From: JBBSNV01 sp964458605
Lineage (GTDB): Bacteria; Pseudomonadota; Alphaproteobacteria; Reyranellales; JAQSWP01
Direction of reading: 5' to 3'
Assembly (NCBI GenBank): GCA_964458605.1
Contig: CAYWLS010000007.1
Span: forward strand, 1 to 64,000
Length of the DNA: 64,000 bases
A model generated the notes under the pieces. That model had not been told where the DNA came from, ran no database searches, and saw nothing but the letters and a program-made list of their open reading frames with translations. Positions 7,995-16,202 of this stretch are shown one piece after another. Position 1 is the stretch's first letter; the number at the start of each line of letters is the position of its first letter. The position numbers and the translations under genes were made by a program.

Positions 7995-8804
7995 ATGCAA
8001 CGATCTTTCGTCACGGTCGAAAGAGGGCTGGGGGATGGGGGCCGCATCGCCGTGGTGCGGTTCGACCGCGGCGACGACATCAACGCCCTGTCGCCCGAAG
8101 CCCTGCGCCAGCTTACCAAGGCGGCGCGCGACTTCGAGCAGGATACGCAGACCTCGGTCGTGGTGTTGACCGGCAGCGCCAAGGCTTTCTCCGCCGGGTT
8201 CGACCTGAAGGATGCCGAGGGCCGCTCGCGGCGCGACATGGATCTGGGCAGCCTGCGCCGTCATCTGGCGCTGGGACCGAAGATGACGCGCGCCTGGCAC
8301 GAGATGGATCAGGTGACGATCTGCGCCATCGAAGGCTTCTGCATCGGCGGCGGCGCGGCGCTGGCGGTGGCGCTCGATTTCCGCGTCATGGCGGCCGGCG
8401 CCCATTTCCGCATCCCCGAGATCGGCCTGGGCATGAACATGAGCTGGCAGAGCATCCCGCGCATGCTGGCGCTGATGGGGCCGGCGCGCACCAAGCAGGC
8501 GGTCATCCTGGCGGCCGACCGCATCGGCGCGGACCAGGCGCTGCAATGGGGCCTGGCCGAGGAGATCGCCGAGGACGGCAAGGCCTTCGAGGCGGCGATG
8601 GCGCTGGCGCAGAAGGTGGCGCGCCAGCCGCCGCTGCCGGTGATGATGACCAAGCGCACGGTCAATCGCCTGGCGCATGCACTGGATGACCTGGCCAGCC
8701 ATATGGATGTCGACCAGTTTGCGCTGGCCTCGCTCAGCGAAGACAGCCGCGAAGGCATCGCCGCCTTCCTCGAGCGGCGCAAGCCGGTCTTCCGGGGCCG
8801 CTAG
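7995..8804 (+). CDS. Enoyl-CoA hydratase/isomerase family protein
   Basis: 269 residues, crotonase superfamily. FSAGFDLKDAEG near residue 65 and IEGFCIGGGAALAVALDFR near residue 112 form the CoA pocket and oxyanion hole. The C-terminal MTKRTVNRL helix is typical. Whether it is a hydratase, isomerase or hydrolase cannot be fixed. The ATG at 7995 is preferred, with GGGGGAG 12 bases upstream; an in-frame ATG at 7962 has no ribosome site. The next gene starts two bases after the stop and is probably co-translated. Confidence 0.88.
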   Translation: MQRSFVTVERGLGDGGRIAVVRFDRGDDINALSPEALRQLTKAARDFEQDTQTSVVVLTGSAKAFSAGFDLKDAEGRSRRDMDLGSLRRHLALGPKMTRAWHEMDQVTICAIEGFCIGGGAALAVALDFRVMAAGAHFRIPEIGLGMNMSWQSIPRMLALMGPARTKQAVILAADRIGADQALQWGLAEEIAEDGKAFEAAMALAQKVARQPPLPVMMTKRTVNRLAHALDDLASHMDVDQFALASLSEDSREGIAAFLERRKPVFRGR

Positions 8805-8806
8805 CG

Positions 8807-9235
8807 GTGAGCGAGCGCGCCCGCCTCGACGAAGCGCGGATCGCCGCTGGCGAGGCGCTGGTGCGGCGGCTGGAAGAGCGCGGCTGCGCGGTGCCCGCCG
8901 CGATGTGGGCCTACGAGTCGGATATCAACGAGTGGCGGCTCTACCTGGCCATGCCGCTGCTCTACGACAGCAGCCCGGCGGCCGGCGCCGAGCAGATTTC
9001 CCAGGCGATCGCTTCGCTGCGCAGCCAGGAGGAGTTCCCGGTCGCCCGCACCGAGATCGCGCCGGTCGGCATCGACCATCCGGCGATCCGCATGATCGCC
9101 GCGGCGATCGGCACCGGCCCCAACATCGCCAAGCTGCGTATCCAGAGCACCAAGGTCAACGGCACCATGGTCGACGACTTGCTGATCTACCGGCTGTACC
9201 GCGCCGGGCTGGTGCCGCCGCGCAATGCCCGATGA
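8807..9235 (+). CDS. Conserved-looking hypothetical protein (142 aa)
   Basis: Not recognised. It starts with GTG two bases after the stop of the upstream crotonase gene, suggesting translational coupling. The 142-residue product is soluble, alpha/beta in character, with an N-terminal helix (DEARIAAGEALVRRLEERG) and a W-x-Y-x-x-x-I-x-E-W-R-L-Y-L strand segment that looks like a compact globular domain. Codon use matches its neighbours. It ends 5 bases before the convergent stop of the GT-C gene. Confidence 0.65.
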   Translation: MSERARLDEARIAAGEALVRRLEERGCAVPAAMWAYESDINEWRLYLAMPLLYDSSPAAGAEQISQAIASLRSQEEFPVARTEIAPVGIDHPAIRMIAAAIGTGPNIAKLRIQSTKVNGTMVDDLLIYRLYRAGLVPPRNAR

Positions 9236-9240
9236 TCTTC

Positions 9241-10905
9241 TCAGCAGCCGTGGCTCTGGCGCACGAATATGAAGATGCCGCCGCGATCGTGCGTCCAGGA
9301 GACGGTGGGCGGGCCCAGCCGATCGGGCGGCAGCCCCTGTGCGACGAACACGCCCCCGTCGCGACACACCGCGTCGATCGCCTCCTGATGGCTGAGATCG
9401 AACGCGCTGCCGTCTGAATAGGGGCGGAAATCGTAGCGCGGGCGCAGCTTGTCCCATGGCTGCGCCAGCATGTAATAGCGTCGCCGGTTGGCGCGTTCCT
9501 GGTACATATGTTCCTCGCTGAGCGCGTGAGGTAGCGTGGCGCTGTCGAGGCCGAACCGCGCCATGCCGGCCGTCAGCTTGTGACGCCATGCATCCGGTGC
9601 TGCGACCTGCGCCCACAGCGCGAGGCCGCTCTCCCGGCTGGGCAAGGGAAGGCGCCAAGCCTCGGAACTGTACACGGTGGCGCCCGCCGGCACATTGGCC
9701 TCGATCCATTCGACCCAAGGCGCCGGGACGCTTTCGTCGCGAATTTCCCTGATGCGAAGCAGGGCCTGGTATCCCGCCGGTAGCAGGACGATCGCCAGCA
9801 TGACGCCCATTGCCGGCGTGCGGAGCCGCCCGCCGATCGATCCCGCGATGTTGTCCATGGCCCAGGGCAGCAGGGCGATCACGGCGACGACGAAGGCGCC
9901 CTGGTGGCGCAGCCCGAATGCGGAGGGATGCAACAGCGACCAGGCGACCACCATCAGATAGAGCAGTACGGCCGCACCGGCCCTACGTTGGCGGGACAAA
10001 GAAATAACGGCGCCGACGATCAACAGGCCGGTCGCCGCGAGCAGGCCCTCCTGCCAGAGCAGTGCCGCCACGCCGCCGAGACCATGGCCCTGGCCGGCCG
10101 GGTCGAGGAAGCGAATGGAAACGACGTAGCGCAGATTGCCCAGCAGGTGAGCGAGATACCACGGCGCGGCAATCAGAAAGGCAATGGCGGCAACGCCCGC
10201 GATGTGGCCGGCTTCCCGCAGACGCCGCCCTCCGGCCGCGGTGGTTGTCGAGAACCAGATGACGAGCGGGAATACGAGAGCGAGATCGATGCGCGAGGCG
10301 ACAGCCAGGCCAAGGAAAATGCCGGCCCAGATGCCGCGGGAGCGCAGCTGGCTGCTCGCCGCGGCGCATGACAGCAGCGCGAAACTCCAGGCCGCGGCGT
10401 AGGGACGGGTCTGCACGGACAGCGCCATGAAGATCGGCACCAATGCGGCCAGGCCGCCGCCCGCCAGGCCACCCAGTGTCCCGGCCTTGCGTTCCCCGAT
10501 GCGCGCAGCCGCCCCGATGCCGGCCAGGCAGAGCGCCAGCAGGCAGGCGGCGACGAACATGTGCAATGGCGTCAAATCCGAATAGATATCGAACAGCGCG
10601 CGGTCGAGACCGGCAATGGGCCGCAGCGCCGGCGAAGCTCCGGCGACATCGGCATCGTTGCTGGCAAGCTGCAGGAGACCGGCAGCAGCGGCGTAGCCCG
10701 CCGACAGCCATGTCGTCGGCGCAGCCGGGACGAATTTATAGCCGGGCGTGATTCCCTCGGCGACCAGCAGCCCATCGGTCAGATAGCCGATCTCGTCCGA
10801 TTGCGGCGGCGAGCCGGATCCCGGAAAGATCGCCAGCCGAAGCAGCAGCGCGACGATCACGGCGATGGCCGTGACCCAGCTTGGGACAAGTCGAAGGACT
10901 CGCAT
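9241..10905 (-). CDS. GT-C family membrane glycosyltransferase (PMT/ArnT-like)
   Basis: 554 residues with about 11-12 predicted membrane helices and a soluble C-terminal domain. The first loop after helix 1 contains QSDEIGYLTDG, the acidic motif of GT-C enzymes such as ArnT and PMT that move a sugar from a polyprenyl-phosphate carrier on the periplasmic face. The ATG at 10905 begins a hydrophobic first helix and has GAGGAT upstream; the frame extends to 11073 only through the DUF1289 gene. It starts 4 bases after that gene's stop, so it is the last gene of a minus-strand operon. Acceptor and sugar are unknown. Confidence 0.8.
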   Translation of the reverse strand: MRVLRLVPSWVTAIAVIVALLLRLAIFPGSGSPPQSDEIGYLTDGLLVAEGITPGYKFVPAAPTTWLSAGYAAAAGLLQLASNDADVAGASPALRPIAGLDRALFDIYSDLTPLHMFVAACLLALCLAGIGAAARIGERKAGTLGGLAGGGLAALVPIFMALSVQTRPYAAAWSFALLSCAAASSQLRSRGIWAGIFLGLAVASRIDLALVFPLVIWFSTTTAAGGRRLREAGHIAGVAAIAFLIAAPWYLAHLLGNLRYVVSIRFLDPAGQGHGLGGVAALLWQEGLLAATGLLIVGAVISLSRQRRAGAAVLLYLMVVAWSLLHPSAFGLRHQGAFVVAVIALLPWAMDNIAGSIGGRLRTPAMGVMLAIVLLPAGYQALLRIREIRDESVPAPWVEWIEANVPAGATVYSSEAWRLPLPSRESGLALWAQVAAPDAWRHKLTAGMARFGLDSATLPHALSEEHMYQERANRRRYYMLAQPWDKLRPRYDFRPYSDGSAFDLSHQEAIDAVCRDGGVFVAQGLPPDRLGPPTVSWTHDRGGIFIFVRQSHGC

Positions 10906-10909
10906 ATCC

Positions 10910-11101
10910 TCAGCGATCCCGGGTTCGTCGGGGAGCTGCGAAGCCGCGTTGCGGCAGTTCGCACATGATGGCGGCGCGCTCCTCGTCGCTATAGGAGATC
11001 CAGCGGGTGATTTCCTCCACCGTGCGCTTGCAGCCCAGGCACAGGCCGCTGCGCGGGTCCAGGGTGCAGACATTTATGCAAGGGGAGCGGATCGGGGCCA
11101 T
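10910..11101 (-). CDS. DUF1289 family protein (63 aa, cysteine-rich)
   Basis: A 63-residue protein with the DUF1289 pattern SPCINVC near the start and GLCLGCKRT, followed by the conserved EEITRW-x-x-Y-S-DEER helix. The four cysteines probably hold a metal or iron-sulphur cluster. Its function is not established. It lies between a methyltransferase gene (8 bases before its start) and the GT-C gene (4 bases after its stop). Confidence 0.88.
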   Translation of the reverse strand: MAPIRSPCINVCTLDPRSGLCLGCKRTVEEITRWISYSDEERAAIMCELPQRGFAAPRRTRDR

Positions 11102-11109
11102 CGCGTCGA

Positions 11110-11802
11110 TTATGCGCGACGCGCCACGGCGATCAACGACAGGCCTGCGGTCCGGCGGAACAGCGCATCGATCGGACGCAGGATCGGCACCAGCCGCTCG
11201 AACAGCGCGATCTGTGGGGCCGGCGGCGTGGTCCGTCCCAGCAGCTTGCCGTTCAGCCACCAGCCCGCCGCGCCCAGCCAGTTGAAATATTCGATCCGGA
11301 CCGGAGCGAAGCCGGCCCGTTGCAGCAGTTCGGACAGAGCGGGCCTGCTGTAGCGGCGGTGATGCCCGATCGCCTGATCCATCCTGCTGTACAGCCAGGC
11401 CAGGGCCGGTACCTTGAGGATCACCGTGCCCCCGGGTTGGATCAGCGCGTGCAGACGGCGCAGCATCTCGTAGTCGTCGGCCAGATGCTCCAGCACATCG
11501 AGCATTACCACCGTGTCTGGCCGCCGATCCGACGGCAGGTCCAGGCGCGTGGCATCGGCGCAGACCACGGTGACGTTGGTCGCGCCGCGCAGCCGGTTGG
11601 CCGCAATATCGACATAGGGCTGGTGCAGGTCGGCGGCCAGCACGGTACGCGGCCCGGCCGCCAGCAATTGCGTGAAGGTTCCCGTGCCGCAGCCCAGCTC
11701 GAGGACCCTGCTGCCCAGCCATGGCGCGAAGCGGCTATAGGTCCAGCGCGTGAAGCCATCGGCACGCGCCAGATTTTCGAGCCAGAAATCCTGCGCGGTC
11801 AT
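11110..11802 (-). CDS. Class I SAM-dependent methyltransferase
   Basis: 230 residues. Motif I is VLELGCGTGTFTQLL near residue 33, the acidic ribose-binding residue is in AADLHQPY near 60, and the post-II region VVMLDVLEHLADDYEML near 97 is of the Methyltransf_11/UbiG-like type. The C-terminal part (GHHRRYS, then EYFNWLGAAGWWLNGKLLGR) matches methyltransferases found with membrane glycosyltransferases. The substrate is probably a lipid-linked sugar or polyprenyl intermediate, by context only. The start overlaps the stop of the upstream flippase-like gene by 4 bases (ATGA). Confidence 0.88.
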   Translation of the reverse strand: MTAQDFWLENLARADGFTRWTYSRFAPWLGSRVLELGCGTGTFTQLLAAGPRTVLAADLHQPYVDIAANRLRGATNVTVVCADATRLDLPSDRRPDTVVMLDVLEHLADDYEMLRRLHALIQPGGTVILKVPALAWLYSRMDQAIGHHRRYSRPALSELLQRAGFAPVRIEYFNWLGAAGWWLNGKLLGRTTPPAPQIALFERLVPILRPIDALFRRTAGLSLIAVARRA

Positions 11803-12812
11803 CGCGACGGTGCGGCTTGGTCGAGGGAAGGGCTGCGCGCGGGGCGCAGGCAGAACAGCACCCAGGCCAGGATGCCGGCCAGGGTTAGACTGCCCATCAG
11901 ATAGACGATGACGCAGGTGGCCGCCACCGCGGCGGTGGTCGGATCGATGCCCCAGGGATCGAGAGCCAGCACATAGGCGATCTGGTATCCGCCGATATAG
12001 CCCGGTGCGCTGGGCAATAGCGTGCTGAGGCTGCCGAGCGCCATGACCATCGCCAGCGCCGCAATCGCAAGCTCCAGGCCGATGGCGCGGCAGACGCACC
12101 AGATCGCGCCGCTCTCCAGCATCCAGATGGGTAAAGTCGCGGCCGCGGCGAAACCGAAGCGACGGGTACCGACCACGCGCAGGCTGCCGGCAAAGTCGCG
12201 CAGCCGGCCGATGCCGTAGGCGCGCAGGCGGTCGAGCCAGCCTCGATGCGCTTGGCCGAGGTCGTGTGCGGCGTGCCGCGATCGGGCGTAGCGCGCACCT
12301 ATCGCGATCCCCGCCAAAGCGACCAGCCCGACGATTCCGCCGGAAACCAGGATGTCGTCGATCGCCGCTGACCTTCGATGGGCAAGCACCACGCCGAACA
12401 CCAGCAGGATCAGCAACAGCAGCAGGTCCAGCGCGCGCTCGACGAAGATCGAGCCTAGCGCCGCCGCTCGCGCCGCGCCGCTGCGTCGTTTGAGAATGTC
12501 GGCGCGCACGATTTCGCCCAGCCGCGCCGGCAGCAGGTTGTTGACGGCGTAGCCCACCACCAGGGAGATGGCGGTGTCGCCGATCGACGGTGCGGTGTGA
12601 AACGACAGCAGGCTGTGCCAGCGCCACACCCGCGCGGCTATGGCGACGCCGTAGCAGGCTATGGCGAGGCCCACCCAGCTGTAGTCGGCCGCGGCGAAGA
12701 TGCGGCGCGCCTGGTCGAGATCGATGCGGCGACCGACCAGCCAGAGCAGAACCGCGCCCAGCACGACGCCCGATACGACCAGGATCGCGGTCCGCGTCCG
12801 TCGCCCCGTCAT
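11799..12812 (-). CDS. Lysylphosphatidylglycerol synthase TM-region family protein (flippase-like)
   Basis: 337 residues with about eight membrane helices. The family markers NNLLPARLGEIVRADILKRRSG near residue 90 and PSAPGYIGGYQIAYVLAL near 270 identify the UPF0104/AglD-like family. Members in glycan clusters are thought to flip or assist polyprenyl-linked sugars. It lacks the soluble aminoacyltransferase domain of MprF. The ATG at 12812 is chosen; a longer frame to 12893 would run into the promoter region. It is followed by the methyltransferase with a 4-base overlap. Confidence 0.85.
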   Translation of the reverse strand: MTGRRTRTAILVVSGVVLGAVLLWLVGRRIDLDQARRIFAAADYSWVGLAIACYGVAIAARVWRWHSLLSFHTAPSIGDTAISLVVGYAVNNLLPARLGEIVRADILKRRSGAARAAALGSIFVERALDLLLLLILLVFGVVLAHRRSAAIDDILVSGGIVGLVALAGIAIGARYARSRHAAHDLGQAHRGWLDRLRAYGIGRLRDFAGSLRVVGTRRFGFAAAATLPIWMLESGAIWCVCRAIGLELAIAALAMVMALGSLSTLLPSAPGYIGGYQIAYVLALDPWGIDPTTAAVAATCVIVYLMGSLTLAGILAWVLFCLRPARSPSLDQAAPSR

Positions 12813-12857
12813 TGGCCTGGCATCAAGTCTGAACGCGGCAAAGCCATCCTCCGGGCC

Positions 12858-12874
12858 GGCGTTCGACGAACGCC
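12858..12874. promoter_or_regulatory. 17-bp palindrome in the leader of the flippase-like gene
   Basis: GGCGTTCG-A-CGAACGCC has perfect 8-bp arms. It lies 46 bases upstream of the ATG at 12812 and just downstream of a possible -10 (TAAGAT, minus strand 12897-12892). It may be an operator or an mRNA hairpin; no regulator is adjacent. Confidence 0.35.
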
Positions 12875-13041
12875 TACGGCAATGCGGCTGCATCTTAACA
12901 CGTTGTCGGGATGGCGAAAATAATGGCCCGGCACGCCGACATCGCTGTTCCGGTCTCCGTTCGCCAGCGGCGCCGGATCGATGTCCGATTGGTACCGCTG
13001 CGGTTGATGCCCCGGGTGGATTTGCCGTCGCAAGCGAGCGG

Positions 13042-13848
13042 CTAGGTAGGGCTTTGATGGCGCGGCGGCGACAGGCGGAATTTAAACACGTACCACAATG
13101 CCTTCAGTCCGTCTCGCCAGCCGATCTTCTTGCCCTCGGCATAGGTGCGGCCGTAATAGGCGATGGCGGTTTCGTAGATTCGGCAGCGCGGTGTGGTAGC
13201 GAACAGCGCGCTCAGCTCGACTTCGATGCCGAAATCGGTCGAGCGGAACGCAACGTTTTCGATCAGATTGCACCGGAACATCTTGTAGCAGGTCTCGAGG
13301 TCGCTCAGCGTCTGGTTGAACAGAACGTCGAACAACCAGGTGATCACTTTGTTGCCCAACAAGTGATAGAAATAGAGCACGCGATGCGGTTTGCCGTAAA
13401 AGCGAGAGCCGTAGATGACATCGGCCACGCCGCGCTCAAACAGCGCGAACATCGGCGCCCAGTCGGCCGGATCGTATTCGAGGTCGGCATCCTGAATGAC
13501 GACGACGTCGCCAGTCGCGGCGGCAAGGCCGGTGCGGACAGCTTGGCCTTTGCCGCCATTCTGGTGATGAAATATGATCTTTACCGCAACTGGCATATCA
13601 AGCGCCGCCGGGCTGTCGGCTCTTTCTGACAGGAACTTGAGCTCGGCATCGTGCTCCGCAATTGCCGTCAAATTGAATTCGTCAGTTCCAAATTGGGTTC
13701 TCAGCCATTCGCGGGTTCCGTCCGTGGACCCGTCGTCTACGATGACAGCTTCCTTAACGGTTCCCGGCAAGGCATGCGCGGCCTCACGCAATAGCTGGGG
13801 AAGCGTATGGCGTTCATTGTAGACCGGTATGACGATTGAAAGTTTGAT
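13042..13848 (-). CDS. GT2 glycosyltransferase, dolichol-phosphate-mannose-synthase-like; apparent ATC start
   Basis: A GT-A enzyme that probably charges polyprenyl phosphate with a hexose for the neighbouring GT-C and GT87 enzymes. KLSIVIPVYNE opens the nucleotide-binding fold, VDDGSTDGT and QDADLEYDP hold the nucleotide and metal aspartates. The family normally starts MKLSIVIPVYNE; here the codon at that place (13848-13846) is ATC, with GAGAGG five bases upstream. There is no ATG, GTG or TTG nearby in frame; the nearest is a GTG at 13956, without a ribosome site and overlapping the previous gene. Either ATC is used, or the start has been lost, or the base is a sequencing error. Confidence 0.8.
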   Translation of the reverse strand: MKLSIVIPVYNERHTLPQLLREAAHALPGTVKEAVIVDDGSTDGTREWLRTQFGTDEFNLTAIAEHDAELKFLSERADSPAALDMPVAVKIIFHHQNGGKGQAVRTGLAAATGDVVVIQDADLEYDPADWAPMFALFERGVADVIYGSRFYGKPHRVLYFYHLLGNKVITWLFDVLFNQTLSDLETCYKMFRCNLIENVAFRSTDFGIEVELSALFATTPRCRIYETAIAYYGRTYAEGKKIGWRDGLKALWYVFKFRLSPPRHQSPT

Positions 13849-13912
13849 ACGTGCCTCTCGTTGCGATGGGGACCGGCAGTCGCTGTGGCTCCATGGAGCG
13901 GACCTGCGCGGC

Positions 13913-15204
13913 TTATCCGGTGGAACTGGACATTTGCCGCGCCGGTGCCATGGCACGAAAACAGGAGATGCAGCAGGCGATCCAAAGCAGGAATGCCGCG
14001 AATGTCGGCAAAATGCCGAACAGCTTTTCATATTGGCCGAAGGTGAAGCGAGACCACGGCAGGCAAAGAATCAGCAGTAGAGCAACGCAGAGCAAGGACA
14101 TCGTCGCGGTCAAAGATCGTCTGCCGATATGTTCTTTGGCCAACGCAAAGATCACGATCCAGAGGTAAACGTAGTTGGCCACCCAGGACAACGGCGATAC
14201 TAGGAAGATCGCAACCAGCAGCAGGGGGATTCCGCGATCGATGGCCGCTTTCCGAGGAAGGGAGCTTGCCCGCAACAGGCAGTAAACGGTCACCAATCCG
14301 ATCGTCGCAATGATTGGATAGCCGATCAGCCCGATAAGCATCGGGTTGCCGATGTTCCGCGTCAGCAGGCCATTGATACTGTGGTTTAAGGTTGATCCCG
14401 CATATTCAGCGCCTGGCACATTTTGTCCTAGCGCGCCTGCCGGGACAATGTTGCTGAACCAGTCATGCCAACCCGCAAGAGGGAACAGGAAAATGGACAA
14501 GACCACCGCCAATGCGATGACGGCGCTTGCGGCAAAAAAACTCTGGCGTGGTCGAATGAGCAGCATCGGAATGATAAAGATCATAAAATATACTTTAAGC
14601 AGTGCGGCAACGGCAACCGCTACGCCCGCTATGTAGGGGCGCTTTGCGTCCCGATGCAGATTCCAGGCAAGAATCAGCAAAGCGGCGATAATTAAATTTG
14701 TTTGCCCCCGCAGGAAATTCTCGCTGCTGGCGATACTTTGCCAGAAAATGAGGCCCACCAAAGCAGCCGAGATGTACCAGTTGTCGATATGGCGTAGAAA
14801 TAGCTTGCATAAATAATAGAATATTACGAAAGCGGCACACAAATTTATGGCTGTCTGAATTATAAATGCCGTCGTGATATCCAAGAAGCTATAGGGCGCA
14901 AAAACAAAATCGAGAACGGTGGATATGTTGTTGCAAAGGCTGAATGTATCCCGGTTCCCGATTGCACGGTGTCTGTGACGTAGGGTGTTAAGCCAAGGCG
15001 ATAGGAAGCCAGAGCAGTGGCGTAAAAAGCGGGGAAATCGCCATCGCGCCATGCCTCGCCGCGCAACAATATGCGGACAATCGACTTTATCGTTTCAAAG
15101 CCTTGCAGCACGGCAAACAAAATGGAAAGCACCGCCGTTTGACTTGGCGACCAGTTGAGGGCCGATTTTGCGGAATCGGCGGCGATGTCGTCTGCTTGAT
15201 TCAT
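13913..15204 (-). pseudogene. GT87-family membrane glycosyltransferase, disrupted by a -1 frameshift
   Basis: Two overlapping minus-strand frames together make one mannosyltransferase-like GT87 protein. The first frame starts at ATG 15204 and encodes the N-terminus through a TTYPPFSILFL loop; it stops at 14860. The rest (about ten membrane helices, ending at 13913) continues in the next frame from APYSFLDITTAF. Adding one T to the five-T run at 14904-14900 would restore a continuous 430-residue protein of normal GT87 length. A homopolymer sequencing error, a recent mutation or slippage are all possible. The region is visibly richer in A+T than its surroundings, hinting at transfer. Confidence 0.78.
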
Positions 15205-15211
15205 GTCGGCT

Positions 15212-16186
15212 TCAGTAGCACCCTGCCTCGCGCGCCCGCCGTTTGACCAGCGCCAGCACGCTGTCGATGGTCGGCGTCGGCACCTTGGCCAGTCGCGCCA
15301 CTTCGACCACGGCGCCGATCACCGCATCGATCTCCATCGGCCGGCCGGTCTCCAGGTCCTGCAGCATCGAGGTCTTGTGCGCGCCCGCCTCGGCGGCGCC
15401 CATGATGCGCTTGTCGGTGTCGATCAGGAAGTCGACGCCCAGCGCTTCGCCCACGGCGCGGGCTTCTTCCATCATCGCCCGCACCACCGGCTTCAGTTCG
15501 GCATCGGTGGCCAGCAGGTCCAGCGTCGCGCCGGTCAGCGCGCTCAGCGGGTTGAAGCAGACATTGCCCCACAGCTTGATCCAGATGTCCTGGCGGATGC
15601 GCGGCCGCACCGGCGCCTTCAGGCCGGCGCCGATCATCGCCCTGGACAGCGCCTGGATGCGTTCGCTGCGGCTGCCGTCGGGCTCGCCGATCGGCACGCG
15701 GTCCGAATAGGTGTGCCGGATCACGCCGGGTGCGGCGATGGCGGCGGCGGGATCGAGCACGCAGCCGATCGCCCGCTGCGGCCCGACGAACTTCCACAGT
15801 CTGCCGTCGGGATCGACCGACCTGATCTGCCGGTCCTGGTAGGGGCCGGGCAGGCCGTGGAAATACCAGAACGGCAGGCCGTTCATCGCCGTCACCACGC
15901 CGGTATCCGCGCGCAGCATCGGCTGCAGGCTCTCGGCAATGGCCGGCGCGGCATGCGCCTTGATGGTGAGGAAGACGAAATCCTGCTGGCCCGCTTCGCC
16001 CGGCTTGTCGGTGGCGTGGGGGCGGACGGTGAAGCTCTCGCCCAGGGTCTCCAGGGTCAGGCCCTTGTCGCGGATCGCCTGCAGATGCGGCCCGCGCGCG
16101 ATCAGGGTGACGTCGATGCCGGCCCTGGCCAGCTTGGCGCCGAGATAGCCGCCGATCGCGCCGGCGCCGAAGATCGCGACCTTCAT
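15212..16186 (-). CDS. panE: 2-dehydropantoate 2-reductase family protein
   Basis: 324 residues; NADPH-dependent reduction of ketopantoate to pantoate for coenzyme A synthesis is the family reaction. The nucleotide loop FGAGAIGGYLGAKLA is at residues 6-20, and the C-terminal helical domain contains the substrate-binding lysine in DIWIKLWGNVCFNPLSALT. The length and insertions match the longer alphaproteobacterial paralogues, some of which act on other 2-keto acids, so panE is a family call. It lies 7 bases before the GT87 gene and 16 bases after the acyl-CoA ligase gene. Confidence 0.85.
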   Translation of the reverse strand: MKVAIFGAGAIGGYLGAKLARAGIDVTLIARGPHLQAIRDKGLTLETLGESFTVRPHATDKPGEAGQQDFVFLTIKAHAAPAIAESLQPMLRADTGVVTAMNGLPFWYFHGLPGPYQDRQIRSVDPDGRLWKFVGPQRAIGCVLDPAAAIAAPGVIRHTYSDRVPIGEPDGSRSERIQALSRAMIGAGLKAPVRPRIRQDIWIKLWGNVCFNPLSALTGATLDLLATDAELKPVVRAMMEEARAVGEALGVDFLIDTDKRIMGAAEAGAHKTSMLQDLETGRPMEIDAVIGAVVEVARLAKVPTPTIDSVLALVKRRAREAGCY

Positions 16187-16202
16187 GGCGCCTTGGCCAG
16201 GA

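Noticed and set aside
14900..14912. Programmed -1 ribosomal frameshift in the GT87 gene
   Set aside because: The local sequence is not a good X-XXY-YYZ slippery site and GT87 proteins are not known to use frameshifting; an indel or sequencing error is simpler.
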